NCBI RefSeq assembly: GCF_009223885.1
Contig: NZ_CP045144.1
Location: 868,001 to 932,000 of the forward strand
Direction of reading: 5' to 3'
Source: Ancylobacter sp. TS-1
GTDB lineage: Bacteria > Pseudomonadota > Alphaproteobacteria > Rhizobiales > Xanthobacteraceae
DNA length: 64,000 nucleotides
Shown here: positions 1 to 8,200 of the stretch, one piece after another
Layout of the letters: every line of letters starts with the position of its first letter
Numbering within the stretch: the first letter of the stretch is position 1
Program-made: the position numbers and the translations under genes
Notes under the pieces: model-generated
Seen by the model: the letters and a program-made list of their open reading frames with translations, nothing else
Database searches by the model: none
What the model was told of the DNA's origin: nothing

Positions 1-2695
1 CGGCGATCATCAGGTCGGAGCAATCGACGAGGTCGATCTCGCCGAGCACGGCGGTTTTCGTAGTGGCGGTGAAGCGGCACGCCACCACGCGGAAGGTCAG
101 ATCGGAGCCGGGATGAGGCAGCCACGTGATGCCGTTGCTCCCATCAAATCTATCGCCGACCGTGTAGGGCTGGGCCCCCAGGTACTGCTGGCCGGCAATG
201 TCGAATCCTCCGACATCGGCGCAGGAGATGGAGTGCACGTTGTCATCGCTGCCGACCGTGAATGCCATCAGCTCCGGCCGCACGATGGCGGGCGCCGGCC
301 AGCGCGCCTCGATCCAGTCGCCGACCTCGACGTCGGCCACGGAAACGAGCGCGGAGGCCCGCACATCGGTGCTCGGCTGGCCGGCCTCGATCGTCACGAG
401 GTCGATCAGCAGCCCGTTGGTCGGGTTGCCGAGCGCACAGGCGCGCACGTCGACGCCGAGCAAATGGCGGGGCTCCGTTGCCGCGAAACTTTGCCCCTGG
501 GGGTCTTTCACGCCGAGCCCGAGATTGGCGCCGCTGAAGCTGCTCATCGGCCGGGGCGTCACGCCAACAGCGGTGAGCCGCTGCATGACGGTCGTTTCGA
601 CATAGCCCTGCCCGACAAACGTCGCGAACGCCTTCATGCCCGATCCGCCGGTGGCCTCGACGGACTTAGCGCCGGCGAGGATGCCGGCCGGGATCGTGAA
701 CGTGCCGGCCGCCTCGCCATGGGCATCGCCGGCGAGCACCGGGTCTGGCGTCACGTCCACGCCGTCGAATACCAGCGAGGTCAGCAGCTCGCCGGGCGCG
801 AGGCCGCGCACGACGAACGCCAGCTCGATCTGCCGCAGATCGTCGAGCAGCTCGTCGCGCTGGTCGACAACGACGTCGTTGACCGTGGTGCGCGCGCTGG
901 TGCCCGATATCCGCGCCGTCTGCGGCGACAGCCACTCGGTGCGGGTTTCAACCCAGAAGTCCTGCGCCGGCGTCAGAAGCAGCACGCCCGGCAGCGGCTC
1001 GAACGAGGCGTAGGGGTTGACCTTGACACAGCCGGTCACGCGCTCCTGACGGATGATCACCTCGGGCACGTAATCCAGCATGATCGGCCCGGCCATCTCC
1101 ACGACGTGGAATTCCGGGTCGATGGCGAGCTGGATGGAGCCGTTGAAAACGGCCGCCGTCTGTTCTTCGCCCTGGTCGCGGTAATAGTCCGAGGTGCAGG
1201 GATCCACGAAAACTGAGCGCTTGGCCACCGGCTCGCGCCGGTCGATGTCGCTCTTGAGGCGTTCCAGCGCGACCAGGTCGAGCAGGTCGACCAGACGGTT
1301 GAAATAGCGCCACATCAGCGGGTACGGCACATTGCGGGTGCCGTCGTTCACCACCACGGCCGGGCCGCGCCAGTCCTGATGCAGCGCGGCGAGGGCGAGC
1401 AGGTTCGCCGGCGCGATCGGCGGCACGGGCCGGTCGCGCGCCGGCACGCCCGGCACATAGACGGCCTGCCCGGACTGGTCGAGACACATCAGGTCGATGC
1501 GCGGCAGGCGCCACTTATACCCGACCGTCACCAGCGATCCGGTCACGCCACCCGAGGCGGTAATGGTGTCGGTGCCAACGATGACGGAGCCCAGCGGCAC
1601 CGAGGCGAGGTAGCGATAGGTGACGTCGTAGCTCGATCCGCCGGCGGGCTCGGCGCCGGCGGGCGCCCAGCTCACATGGTCGCCGGCGCGCACATAGTCG
1701 GTGCCAGCGACATAGGTGGTGGCGCCCTGCGAGACGGCGACGATCTCGGAGACCGAGGAGTGTCCGAGCGCGTCCGAGGTATTGGCCGGAAAGCCGCGCG
1801 TCATCGTCTCCGTCACCTCGACGGTGATGACGACAGAGGTCACAGTGTCGATCGGGCCGCGATTGAGCTGGATGACGGCCGTGCCGGTGCCGCCATCGGC
1901 AAAGGTGTGAGGCTCGGCCGCGATCACCTCGGTCTGCCAGTCCAGCGGCACCGAATGGCGCAACGCCGTGAGCCTGGTGCGTTTGAACCCCCAAATGTTC
2001 GCTTCGCCCTCCTCGATGGAGAAGTGCTGCTGGCCGCCGGCGATGGCGAGGGCGGTGACGCGGCAGCCGCTGGTGATGTAGTTGCCGCCGTTCGACCCAC
2101 GATCGTACTGCGCGAGGGCCTGCGTGATGCCGGTCAGGGCCGGCGGCGCCGTCTGATCGATGACCGTGCCGCCCTTCACCAGATAGACCTGGACGAAATC
2201 GCCGGAGCCCTCGTCATCGGAAAGCGCCCAGCTCGCGGTCTCTATGGCGCGCGCCGAGCCCGGTTCGCCCTCCGCCGCCGCGCCCGGATGCAGGCCATAG
2301 AGCGCCGGATCGTCCTCCTCGGTGACATAGGTGGTCAGCAGCCGGATGCCGACCAGGACGTCGCCGGCAAGCGCGACGTCGGTGATGACGCGGGCCGGCA
2401 CGAGGCGCACGTCGCCGCGCGCGTAGATCTGGCCCTCGGAGAGCGAGATGGTGCCGGTCTCGGTGTCGACGGAGATGGCGGCGCCGGCGCGCCGGTCGCC
2501 GTCACGGGCGACCAGCTCGGCGACGCGGCCGATACGCCGACGCAGGATTGCCTGCACCTCGTTGATGTCGGACGCCTGGGCGTAGTAGCCGCGTTCGTTG
2601 GCCGCGCTGTCGCGCGCGATGACTTCCGACCAGTCCGGCCGGCTCGGCGTGCGGTCATAAGCCCCGGAAAGCGCGGAGGGGTGCTCGTAAGCCAT
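1..2695 (-). CDS. DUF4815-type phage tail/fibre-associated protein (3' end outside window)
   Basis: One uninterrupted reading frame of 898 codons runs from an ATG at 2695 to the left edge without a stop; the start follows the gpI-like stop by three bases. The N-terminal 120 residues (YYAQASDINEVQ, then ISLSEGQIYARGDVRLVPA) resemble DUF4815 proteins, which in contractile phages are encoded next to baseplate gene I and are thought to be tail-fibre or host-contact proteins. The middle and C-terminal parts are rich in beta-type sequence with Gly, Thr and Val repeats. The C-terminus is missing, so receptor-binding modules cannot be judged. Position and size favour a virion component; the exact role is inference. 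Confidence 0.85.
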   Translation of the reverse strand, partial: MAYEHPSALSGAYDRTPSRPDWSEVIARDSAANERGYYAQASDINEVQAILRRRIGRVAELVARDGDRRAGAAISVDTETGTISLSEGQIYARGDVRLVPARVITDVALAGDVLVGIRLLTTYVTEEDDPALYGLHPGAAAEGEPGSARAIETASWALSDDEGSGDFVQVYLVKGGTVIDQTAPPALTGITQALAQYDRGSNGGNYITSGCRVTALAIAGGQQHFSIEEGEANIWGFKRTRLTALRHSVPLDWQTEVIAAEPHTFADGGTGTAVIQLNRGPIDTVTSVVITVEVTETMTRGFPANTSDALGHSSVSEIVAVSQGATTYVAGTDYVRAGDHVSWAPAGAEPAGGSSYDVTYRYLASVPLGSVIVGTDTITASGGVTGSLVTVGYKWRLPRIDLMCLDQSGQAVYVPGVPARDRPVPPIAPANLLALAALHQDWRGPAVVVNDGTRNVPYPLMWRYFNRLVDLLDLVALERLKSDIDRREPVAKRSVFVDPCTSDYYRDQGEEQTAAVFNGSIQLAIDPEFHVVEMAGPIMLDYVPEVIIRQERVTGCVKVNPYASFEPLPGVLLLTPAQDFWVETRTEWLSPQTARISGTSARTTVNDVVVDQRDELLDDLRQIELAFVVRGLAPGELLTSLVFDGVDVTPDPVLAGDAHGEAAGTFTIPAGILAGAKSVEATGGSGMKAFATFVGQGYVETTVMQRLTAVGVTPRPMSSFSGANLGLGVKDPQGQSFAATEPRHLLGVDVRACALGNPTNGLLIDLVTIEAGQPSTDVRASALVSVADVEVGDWIEARWPAPAIVRPELMAFTVGSDDNVHSISCADVGGFDIAGQQYLGAQPYTVGDRFDGSNGITWLPHPGSDLTFRVVACRFTATTKTAVLGEIDLVDCSDLMIA

Positions 2696-2698
2696 GGG

Positions 2699-3811
2699 TC
2701 AGAACCTCAGTATGGCGGCGACGCGCTCGCGCACCGTCCGGCCGAATTCGATGGTGTGCTCGTGGAGAGCGACGATCGGCAGATCGGGATCGAGCCCGCC
2801 GGCGGGCAGCCACGCGGCGCCCGGCTTGTGGGGCGCCAGCGGCTCGGCGCCGAAGACGAAGCCGACCGCCGCTGCGGTGAACCCGTAGCCGTCGCCGAAG
2901 TCCGTGAGCACCTCGACGAAGAGCAGCACCGCCGGTGTGGCCGGCCGGAAATAGCTGGCGCCGACGCGGTACGGGCCGCCGGGCTGAGGCGCCACGCCGC
3001 TCCGCGCCCGGCAACGCCGATAGCCGATGACGTCGCCGCCGGCGTCGAAGAACACCGCCCAGGCGGTGCCGGTAGGCATCGCCGCCGCCATGGAGCGCGA
3101 GCGGGCGAGCGCGGCATCGTCCACCCAGGCGAAGTCGCCCCAGCTGAAATCGCCCCAGGTGAGCGCCTCGGTCCCGGTCGGCTCGATCCAGACGCCGAGA
3201 GCCGTCAGCTCGGCGCCGGTCATTTCGTGGTCGATGTAGACCGTCCGGCCGAAGCTGAATTTGGCGCGGATGCCGTCAAGCCGGACGCCGGAATCGTCGC
3301 CGTAATAGCCGTTGCCCCAAGAGGTCCAGCCATATTCGAGCGGGCGCACATCATGGCCGTGCCACACGCGCCAGAGGTCCGAGCGCAGCGGGATGGACAG
3401 CCACGTCAGGCCGTCGATGCCGGCAAGGTCCGCCTCGTCGTTCCGAAGCCGCCCGAGCTGGAGCTGCGCCGTGTTCCAGTAGCGCCGGCGCGGCGGGGCG
3501 TACTCGATCGAGGCCGAATAGCCGATCCAGCCGAGCGCCTGGTGCACGGCCGCCGGTGTGCCTCGCACCCGCTCCCAATCGACGCCCTCACCGATCAGGT
3601 CGTAGAGGTTGGGCAGGTAGGGCGACAGCATGCCGAGCCCGTACTCGTACACCAGATACGGCAGCATGGAGGCGGTCGGGTTGTTGATCTTGAGGCCGTG
3701 CAGGGCGTCGATCGACGGGCCGAGTACATCGGTAGGGTCGACCGCGCGCGCCAGCGTGCGTTCGAAGACGTGGGCAGAGGTCGGCAGCAGGGCCGCGGCG
3801 TCGTGGCTCAA
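2699..3811 (-). CDS. Phage tail protein I (P2 gpI-like baseplate component)
   Basis: This 370-residue protein follows baseplate J, as gpI does in P2-type tails. The N-terminal part (LLPTSAHVFERTLARA, then LPYLVYEYGL near residue 50) matches the P2 gpI opening, and a WERVRGTPAAVHQALGWIG stretch near residue 75 is typical of the family. It is much longer than P2 gpI; the extra C-terminal 200 residues contain Trp/Gly-rich repeats (WTSWGNGYY, WGDFSWGDFAW) that may bind a fibre. The frame has no ATG near its beginning; a TTG at 3811 overlaps the J stop in a TTGA arrangement and is the likely start. Confidence 0.8.
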   Translation of the reverse strand: MSHDAAALLPTSAHVFERTLARAVDPTDVLGPSIDALHGLKINNPTASMLPYLVYEYGLGMLSPYLPNLYDLIGEGVDWERVRGTPAAVHQALGWIGYSASIEYAPPRRRYWNTAQLQLGRLRNDEADLAGIDGLTWLSIPLRSDLWRVWHGHDVRPLEYGWTSWGNGYYGDDSGVRLDGIRAKFSFGRTVYIDHEMTGAELTALGVWIEPTGTEALTWGDFSWGDFAWVDDAALARSRSMAAAMPTGTAWAVFFDAGGDVIGYRRCRARSGVAPQPGGPYRVGASYFRPATPAVLLFVEVLTDFGDGYGFTAAAVGFVFGAEPLAPHKPGAAWLPAGGLDPDLPIVALHEHTIEFGRTVRERVAAILRF

Positions 3812-4689
3812 TAGGCCCTCCCGCGATAATTGATGGCCACCGAGCGGATCGAGATCGCCTGATAGGGTTCGGCCGCCAGCTCGGGAGACGTCATGCGGGC
3901 CCGTTGCACACCGGCGATCATCGCGCGCGCCTGTACCCATTCTGCGGCAAGGTCGAACCCCATGCCGGTCTCGGCCGACCAGGCCGCCGTCACGGCGCCC
4001 GGTATCGCGACAAGGATCGACTCCATCGCGGCGGGCAGCAGCCAGACGTCGAGGGTGATATCGACCGCCGCGAACACCGCCGCCCGGACGGCAAAGGTGT
4101 CGTTGATCAAGCCGTGCCCATCGTCCTCAAGCGCCGCGCGCACCGTGGCGAGGAGCGCCTCGTCCGCGACGCCGGCATTGTCGGCCGACCAGACTGCAAC
4201 GTGGATGGTCGGGTCGCGGCCTACGCGGTAAGCGTGCGCATGGCGCACCCGCACATCGGCGGCGCGAGCGATGGCCTCGTATCGCTCTCGCGGCCCGCCC
4301 GGCGAGCGGCCGGCAATGGCGAGGATGGTGCGGGACTTGAGCGCCTCGATGCTCTCGCCGAGCATCCGCAGGACGTCGTAGAAGATCACGAGATGATCGG
4401 CATCGGTGCCATCGGTGTAGAAAAGCAGGTTCGAGCGAGCCGCATCGTTGAGCCGGCCGCGCAGGGCCATCTCGACATAGGCGGCGAGCTCGATGAGTTT
4501 GCGGGCCGGGTCGCTGGCCAGCAGCAGCGTGTCGTAGGGCGCCAGCGCCGGGTTGGCGACGCGCTCCGCCTCCCACAGCGTCTGAAAGCGCGCCACCATG
4601 CGATCAACGATCGCCTGCCACGACAGCTCCTCGATGACCTGCGCCGGCGGCAGCCCGGCGAGAGCCTTGACCGTGACTGCGTCCGTCAT
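3808..4689 (-). CDS. Baseplate assembly protein J (P2 gpJ-like)
   Basis: A 293-residue protein with the baseplate J signature: an N-terminal helical part, PARKLIELAAYVEMALRGRL near residues 60-80, LFYTDGTDADHL near residue 90 and a central region YEAIARAADVRVRHAHAY near residue 140. In P2-like and Mu-like phages it forms the baseplate wedge periphery. It lies between gpW- and gpI-like genes and overlaps the next gene by four bases, consistent with translational coupling. Confidence 0.88.
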   Translation of the reverse strand: MTDAVTVKALAGLPPAQVIEELSWQAIVDRMVARFQTLWEAERVANPALAPYDTLLLASDPARKLIELAAYVEMALRGRLNDAARSNLLFYTDGTDADHLVIFYDVLRMLGESIEALKSRTILAIAGRSPGGPRERYEAIARAADVRVRHAHAYRVGRDPTIHVAVWSADNAGVADEALLATVRAALEDDGHGLINDTFAVRAAVFAAVDITLDVWLLPAAMESILVAIPGAVTAAWSAETGMGFDLAAEWVQARAMIAGVQRARMTSPELAAEPYQAISIRSVAINYRGRAY

Positions 4690-5093
4690 GCCGCGGCGCT
4701 CCCGCGCACGAGCACCGACGCCGGCAGTGTGATGGTAAAGCCCTCGGCCACGCTGTAATCGCCGAGGTGCCCGTAGGGGTAGAAGATCTGGTAGAGGTCG
4801 AAGCCGACCGCGCCGGCGCGGCCGTCGAGATAGGTCGGCTCCATGCGGGCGATGCGGATGCCCGGCTCCTGCCGGTGCACCGCCTGGACGATCTCCGCAT
4901 AACCCTTGAGGACGTTCACGGCGGTGAGGTTCTCGCCGCGCAAGGCGGCGAGGTCGGAGCCGTAATCGAGGTTCATCACGCGCTGGAACGTGCGCGTCGA
5001 CAGGATGTCGCGTTCCGACTGTTCGGCATGGGCACGCCCGCGCAGCAGCCGGCCGGTGGCCCGATCCATTCCGGTTCGCGTGGTGAGCGCCAT
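4686..5093 (-). CDS. Baseplate protein W (P2 gpW / T4 gp25-like)
   Basis: The 135-residue product resembles the gp25/gpW baseplate wedge family: the motif QSERDILSTRTFQRVMNLDYGSDL near residues 25-48 corresponds to the conserved EREMRPEFGS-type region. It lies directly upstream of baseplate J and overlaps it by four bases. An AAGGAG ribosome-binding site sits seven bases before the ATG. Role: wedge component joining the baseplate to the sheath. Confidence 0.83.
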   Translation of the reverse strand: MALTTRTGMDRATGRLLRGRAHAEQSERDILSTRTFQRVMNLDYGSDLAALRGENLTAVNVLKGYAEIVQAVHRQEPGIRIARMEPTYLDGRAGAVGFDLYQIFYPYGHLGDYSVAEGFTITLPASVLVRGSAAA

Positions 5094-5116
5094 TTCAAGG
5101 CTCCTTCAAGCCGCCT

Positions 5117-5308
5117 TCAGTCGGCCGGCTTCTCGCCCTTGCGGGGATTAGCGGGCGTCTTGCCGGCGGGCGTCGCGGTGACCTCTTCGAGGCCGCCCCA
5201 TCCCGCTTCGGCGCGGTGCTGGCGCTCGTCGAGCGTCACGATCTCGCCGATCTTGCGCATGCGCCCGCCGATCGGGCGGGGCGAGGTGATGCGGTATTCG
5301 TTGCTCAT
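5117..5308 (-). CDS. Small phage protein between baseplate V and W genes
   Basis: This 63-residue protein is charged and has no signal peptide. It begins MSNEYRITSPRP and has a GGRMRKIGEIVTLDE segment resembling a small beta fold. I do not recognise the family. Its ATG is preceded by AGGAG at good spacing, and it is collinear with the baseplate operon, which supports it as real. A small virion or assembly protein is possible. Confidence 0.6.
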   Translation of the reverse strand: MSNEYRITSPRPIGGRMRKIGEIVTLDERQHRAEAGWGGLEEVTATPAGKTPANPRKGEKPAD

Positions 5309-5325
5309 GCGGATCTCCTGTTGCG

Positions 5326-5946
5326 TCAGACGGGCGCGGGCGGGCCGGACAGACCGCCGCCCGGCATCACTTTGGTGTGGGTGTGGTCGGCGGAAATGTT
5401 CGCGTCGTTGTGGGTGAGGGTCTCGCCCGTCAGGGCGATCTTGCCGTCCACGGCGACGTCCTTGCCGTTGACGCGGACGGCGCCGCCGGCGAGCTCGATG
5501 GTGGCCTCGCCGGTGGTCGCCATGATCCGGCCGTCCTCAATGGTGAGGCGGCTCGTGCCGCGCTCCAGCACGACGTCCTCGCTGCCCGCCGGCGCCGGAT
5601 GGTCCTGGTCGAAAGGCCCCCGCATCGCCCAGCTGTCCGGCCCGATCGTGCCGGAGGGCGACAGCATCCCCATCCGCTCGCCGATCGACGGCTTGACCTT
5701 GATCTTGAGCTGGCCGCTGCCGACCGGCTGCACAGGGATCCAGGGCGACAGCACGGCCTTGCCCTCGTCGGCGCTGAGGCCGAGATCGAGCCGCACCTGC
5801 CAGTCACCGGCGGCTTCGCGGATCTGTGTCACCTTGCCCGGCATCCACACGCGGGCGAGGCGCTGATGTGCATCGGCGTTGCTGCTCTCCAATGCCGAGA
5901 GCCGCTTGTCGACCTGCCGCCAGCGGAACTCCTCCTGGTGGCTCAT
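5326..5946 (-). CDS. Baseplate assembly protein V / tail spike (P2 gpV, Mu gp45-like)
   Basis: The 206-residue protein has the gpV layout: a short N-terminal coil (RWRQVDKRLSALESSNA), an OB-like domain (VTQIREAAGDWQVRLDLG, then LSPWIPVQPVGSGQ) and a C-terminal beta-helical needle with a TIELAGGAVRVNGKDVAVDGKIALTG pattern. It ends in an HTH motif (ADHTHTKVMPGG) of the kind that binds iron at the spike tip. It forms the membrane-piercing spike. The start overlaps the upstream stop as ATGA. Confidence 0.87.
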   Translation of the reverse strand: MSHQEEFRWRQVDKRLSALESSNADAHQRLARVWMPGKVTQIREAAGDWQVRLDLGLSADEGKAVLSPWIPVQPVGSGQLKIKVKPSIGERMGMLSPSGTIGPDSWAMRGPFDQDHPAPAGSEDVVLERGTSRLTIEDGRIMATTGEATIELAGGAVRVNGKDVAVDGKIALTGETLTHNDANISADHTHTKVMPGGGLSGPPAPV

Positions 5947-6533
5947 ACCGGCTCCTCCGACAGATCGTCGGGGACCGGCACGACGACGCCGTCCAGAACG
6001 GTCTCGAAAGATACGGACTGCGGGCGTGCCAGTGGGTCGGTGCCCATGCCGAGCAGCACCTGTCGCCACGACATCGCGTAGTAGGCCACGCCCTGCGCAT
6101 ACGCCTTGGCCGTCACCAGCGGACGCATCTCGGCATCCTCGGGCAACCGGATCTTGTTCAGCCCCCAGCGCGGGGCATCGAGATCGGCGAGGATCTCGAA
6201 CAGTCCGGCGCCGATGGCATGCGCCACGGTCTCGCGCGGTACGGAGCGCGCACCGATCGCCGTCTCCTCAACGACGATGTAGGCCAGCATATCAACCGGC
6301 AGATCGTAGGAGCCGCCGACAAGGATCGGCTGGCGCACCCGGCCGAAGGTCACGCCGATCATCGGCGGGGCGAACACGTCGCCGGCGATGATGTCGGCGA
6401 TGTCGATGCGGCCCGGAAGATCGCGCACGTCCACGCCGGGATACAGCGGCTTGAGCGTGGCGACGACGGCCGAGACCAGCTCGGCGACGCGCGCCTCCTC
6501 GATCCGCTGGGCGAGCGTGCGCGGCGCGATCAC
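5943..6533 (-). CDS. Mu gp37-like phage protein
   Basis: A 196-residue protein located after gp36- and G-like genes, as Mu gp37 is. The N-terminal part (LAQRIEEARVAELVSAVVATLKPLYPGV) and an internal VGGSYDLPVDMLAYIVVEETA segment fit the gp37 family, whose role is presumed to be in tail or neck assembly. The start is GTG, overlapping the upstream stop as GTGA. Confidence 0.7.
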   Translation of the reverse strand: MIAPRTLAQRIEEARVAELVSAVVATLKPLYPGVDVRDLPGRIDIADIIAGDVFAPPMIGVTFGRVRQPILVGGSYDLPVDMLAYIVVEETAIGARSVPRETVAHAIGAGLFEILADLDAPRWGLNKIRLPEDAEMRPLVTAKAYAQGVAYYAMSWRQVLLGMGTDPLARPQSVSFETVLDGVVVPVPDDLSEEPV

Positions 6534-7033
6534 TGGCGCCCTCCCGGCAGGCCGGAAATGAAGTCTGAGAGCCAGTCGAGTGTCACCCGCTCGATCTCGC
6601 GCTCATCCTCGGCCGAGACGCCGACGAAGGGGCGCGCGGGGATCGTCACCTGCCGCGCGAAGACATGGCGGTTGCCGACCATGAAATGCAGGCGGGCGGC
6701 CGACTTCGGCTTGATGACCGCTCCGTCCTGGTGGACATGGGCGTAATGGGCAGAGGCGCCGGCCTGCACTTCATTAGGAGAGGCGATGAAGCCGACGCTT
6801 CCGAGCAGCCAGCCGCTATCGACCAGTATGGGCGTGCCGGCCCGATTCGGCGCCCATGGCGTGCCATCCGGCGCCGTCTTCGTCGTTTGCAGGCGTTCGA
6901 GCATCCCGTTTTCCAACACGCCGCCGATATGGGTCATGAGTTCCAGCGTGTCGTCGAGGCCACCGGCGAGCTTCGCCAGCACCTCGCCGGGAAGGACGCC
7001 CTGGACATCGATGACGAGGCGGACGCCGTCCAT
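6530..7033 (-). CDS. Phage virion morphogenesis protein (Mu gpG / P2 gpS-type tail completion)
   Basis: The 167-residue protein has the features of the virion morphogenesis family: an N-terminal LVIDVQGVLPGEV region, a helical middle and near the C-terminus RHVFARQVTIPARPFVGVSAED, the RP(F/W)LG(I/V) motif that typifies the family. It acts in tail completion or head-tail joining. In Mu, gene G lies between F and protease; here the gene sits after gp36, an order common in Mu-like phages of alphaproteobacteria. An in-frame GTG three bases earlier is an alternative start. Confidence 0.83.
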   Translation of the reverse strand: MDGVRLVIDVQGVLPGEVLAKLAGGLDDTLELMTHIGGVLENGMLERLQTTKTAPDGTPWAPNRAGTPILVDSGWLLGSVGFIASPNEVQAGASAHYAHVHQDGAVIKPKSAARLHFMVGNRHVFARQVTIPARPFVGVSAEDEREIERVTLDWLSDFISGLPGGRQ

Positions 7034-7512
7034 CACAGCCCCCGCAGACGGTCGCGGGTGAAGACGCGCTCGGGCGCCACGACGAGAGGCTCGGCCGGGC
7101 CGACGTCATTCGGTTCACCCGGCAGCGTACCTCCGCCGGTGCCGCCGCCACCCGGCCCGTCGAACGAGAGAGCGCCCTTGCCGGACGCGATGTCCTTCAG
7201 CCGGCTTAGGGCGAGGTCGTGGCGCTCTTTGATCCGCTCATTGGAGCGGCCGAAGGATAGGGCGACGCGATACAGGGCGATGTCGATGGCGTAGACCCGC
7301 AGGAAGCCGCGGCTGTCGTCGTCGATGCGCTCCAGCTCGGCGCGGGTGTAGCGGCCGTACAATGAGACCCGGATCTCGGCGCTGGCGTCGACCAGCGCCG
7401 CCTCGATGCGCGCGTCGTCACGCTGGCGCGTGGTCTCGTCGGCCGCGAGCACGGTCGCCTCGGCCGGATAGCGGCCCAGTACGTCGGCAAGCGTGGCGAA
7501 GATCTCGGCCAT
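7033..7512 (-). CDS. Mu gp36-like protein (DUF1320, head-tail connector)
   Basis: The 159-residue product fits DUF1320: an N-terminal [16 protein letters not shown], an all-helical middle (ARIEAALVDASAEIRVSLYGRYT) and a LRVYAIDIALYRVALSFGRSNERIKERHDLALSRLKDI segment typical of adaptor proteins. It probably forms part of the neck beneath the portal. The C-terminal 45 residues are Gly/Pro rich and vary between relatives. Start and upstream stop overlap. Confidence 0.86.
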   Translation of the reverse strand: MAEIFATLADVLGRYPAEATVLAADETTRQRDDARIEAALVDASAEIRVSLYGRYTRAELERIDDDSRGFLRVYAIDIALYRVALSFGRSNERIKERHDLALSRLKDIASGKGALSFDGPGGGGTGGGTLPGEPNDVGPAEPLVVAPERVFTRDRLRGL

Positions 7513-7802
7513 CAGCCCACCATCCCCAGCGCCTGGAGATACAGGTCGACGATGGCCTCGCGCTCGGCGCGCTGATCGGAATCCTGTTTGCGGATCTTCA
7601 GAATCTCGCGCAGCGCCTTGACGTCGAAGCCGGTGCCCTTCGCCTCGGCGAAGACATCGATGATGTCGTCGGCAATGGCCTTCTTTTCCTCCTCCAGGCG
7701 CTCGATGCGCTCGACGAAGGACATGAGTTGTTCCTTGGCGAAGCCGGCGGCGGCGTCGGCGGAGAACTTGCCATCGGGTTGATCGGCGGGAATGTCGGAC
7801 AT
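7512..7802 (-). CDS. GapR-like DNA-binding protein (DUF2312) carried by the phage
   Basis: The 96-residue protein matches the GapR family: [19 protein letters not shown] at residues 28-46, then [20 protein letters not shown] at 49-68 and a C-terminal LYLQALGM. In Caulobacter GapR is an essential nucleoid-associated protein that clamps overtwisted DNA ahead of replication and transcription and aids topoisomerases. Here it sits in the late operon between the Acb2-like gene and gp36, with ten bases separating it from the former. The N-terminal 20 residues are phage-specific. Whether it helps phage replication or packaging, or perturbs host chromatin, is not shown by sequence. Confidence 0.9.
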   Translation of the reverse strand: MSDIPADQPDGKFSADAAAGFAKEQLMSFVERIERLEEEKKAIADDIIDVFAEAKGTGFDVKALREILKIRKQDSDQRAEREAIVDLYLQALGMVG

Positions 7803-7812
7803 GGCGTTGGCC

Positions 7813-8088
7813 TCACACGTCGAGGCTGTCGATCGGCGCCGGCAGCGGGTCGCCGGGCAGCGCGAGCCGGCCGGGGCGGAAGATCGCCCGGTTCACGGCC
7901 ATGAAGCCCTGCTCGATATGCGTGCGGCCGACCGCCAGCCAACGCTTGTCGATGTCGGGGGAGTTCGCGAGGGCGTCGAGCGTACGGAGGATGCGCTCCT
8001 CCATCGCCTTGTTGTCGTTGACGAGGTCAATAGCCGCGCCGGTCTGCGGGCGATAGCCGGCGACGGGAAGGCCCTTGTGGTCGGACAT
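7813..8088 (-). CDS. Acb2/Tad1-like hairpin protein, candidate anti-CBASS cyclic-nucleotide sponge
   Basis: This 91-residue protein has the layout of Acb2: GYRP at residues 11-14, a helix with N24 and K27 ([12 protein letters not shown]), then [22 protein letters not shown] at residues 49-70 and a short Pro-rich tail. Acb2 from Mu-like and T4-like phages forms hexamers that bind cyclic di- and trinucleotides, starving CBASS effectors. The tyrosine of GYRP and the lysine of the first helix are at positions expected for ligand contacts, from memory of the family. It sits just downstream of capsid genes in several transposable phages, as here. A GGAG ribosome-binding site precedes the ATG. Ligand specificity is unknown. 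Confidence 0.8.
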   Translation of the reverse strand: MSDHKGLPVAGYRPQTGAAIDLVNDNKAMEERILRTLDALANSPDIDKRWLAVGRTHIEQGFMAVNRAIFRPGRLALPGDPLPAPIDSLDV

Positions 8089-8112
8089 GATGCGCTCCAG
8101 CTCGAAGGGGAA

Positions 8113-8159
8113 GACGGGGGCAGCAGGCCGCCCCCGTCAGGGGCCCGGAGGTCCGGGCC
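8113..8159 (-). other. Two strong stem-loops upstream of the Acb2-like gene
   Basis: In the 112-base gap between the capsid-side gene and the Acb2-like gene are two perfect inverted repeats: 9-bp arms GACGGGGGC/GCCCCCGTC (8113-8121 and 8130-8138) and 8-bp arms GGCCCGGA/TCCGGGCC (8142-8149 and 8152-8159). No U-tract follows on the minus strand, so these are more likely mRNA stability or partial-attenuation structures than full terminators. Confidence 0.55.
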
Positions 8160-8200
8160 GCACGGCTCCCGCGCGCTGTCGCGACGACGCGGGGCCGATT

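Noticed and set aside
948..1994. Minus-strand frames 948-1514 and 1515-1994
   Set aside because: They are in a different frame from the uninterrupted 898-codon DUF4815 reading and have Arg/Ala-rich, non-protein-like composition.
113..3814. Long plus-strand frames across 113-1216 and 1379-3814
   Set aside because: They lie antisense to the continuous DUF4815 frame and gpI-like gene; their Arg/Gly/Asp-rich composition is typical of frames opposite GC-rich genes.
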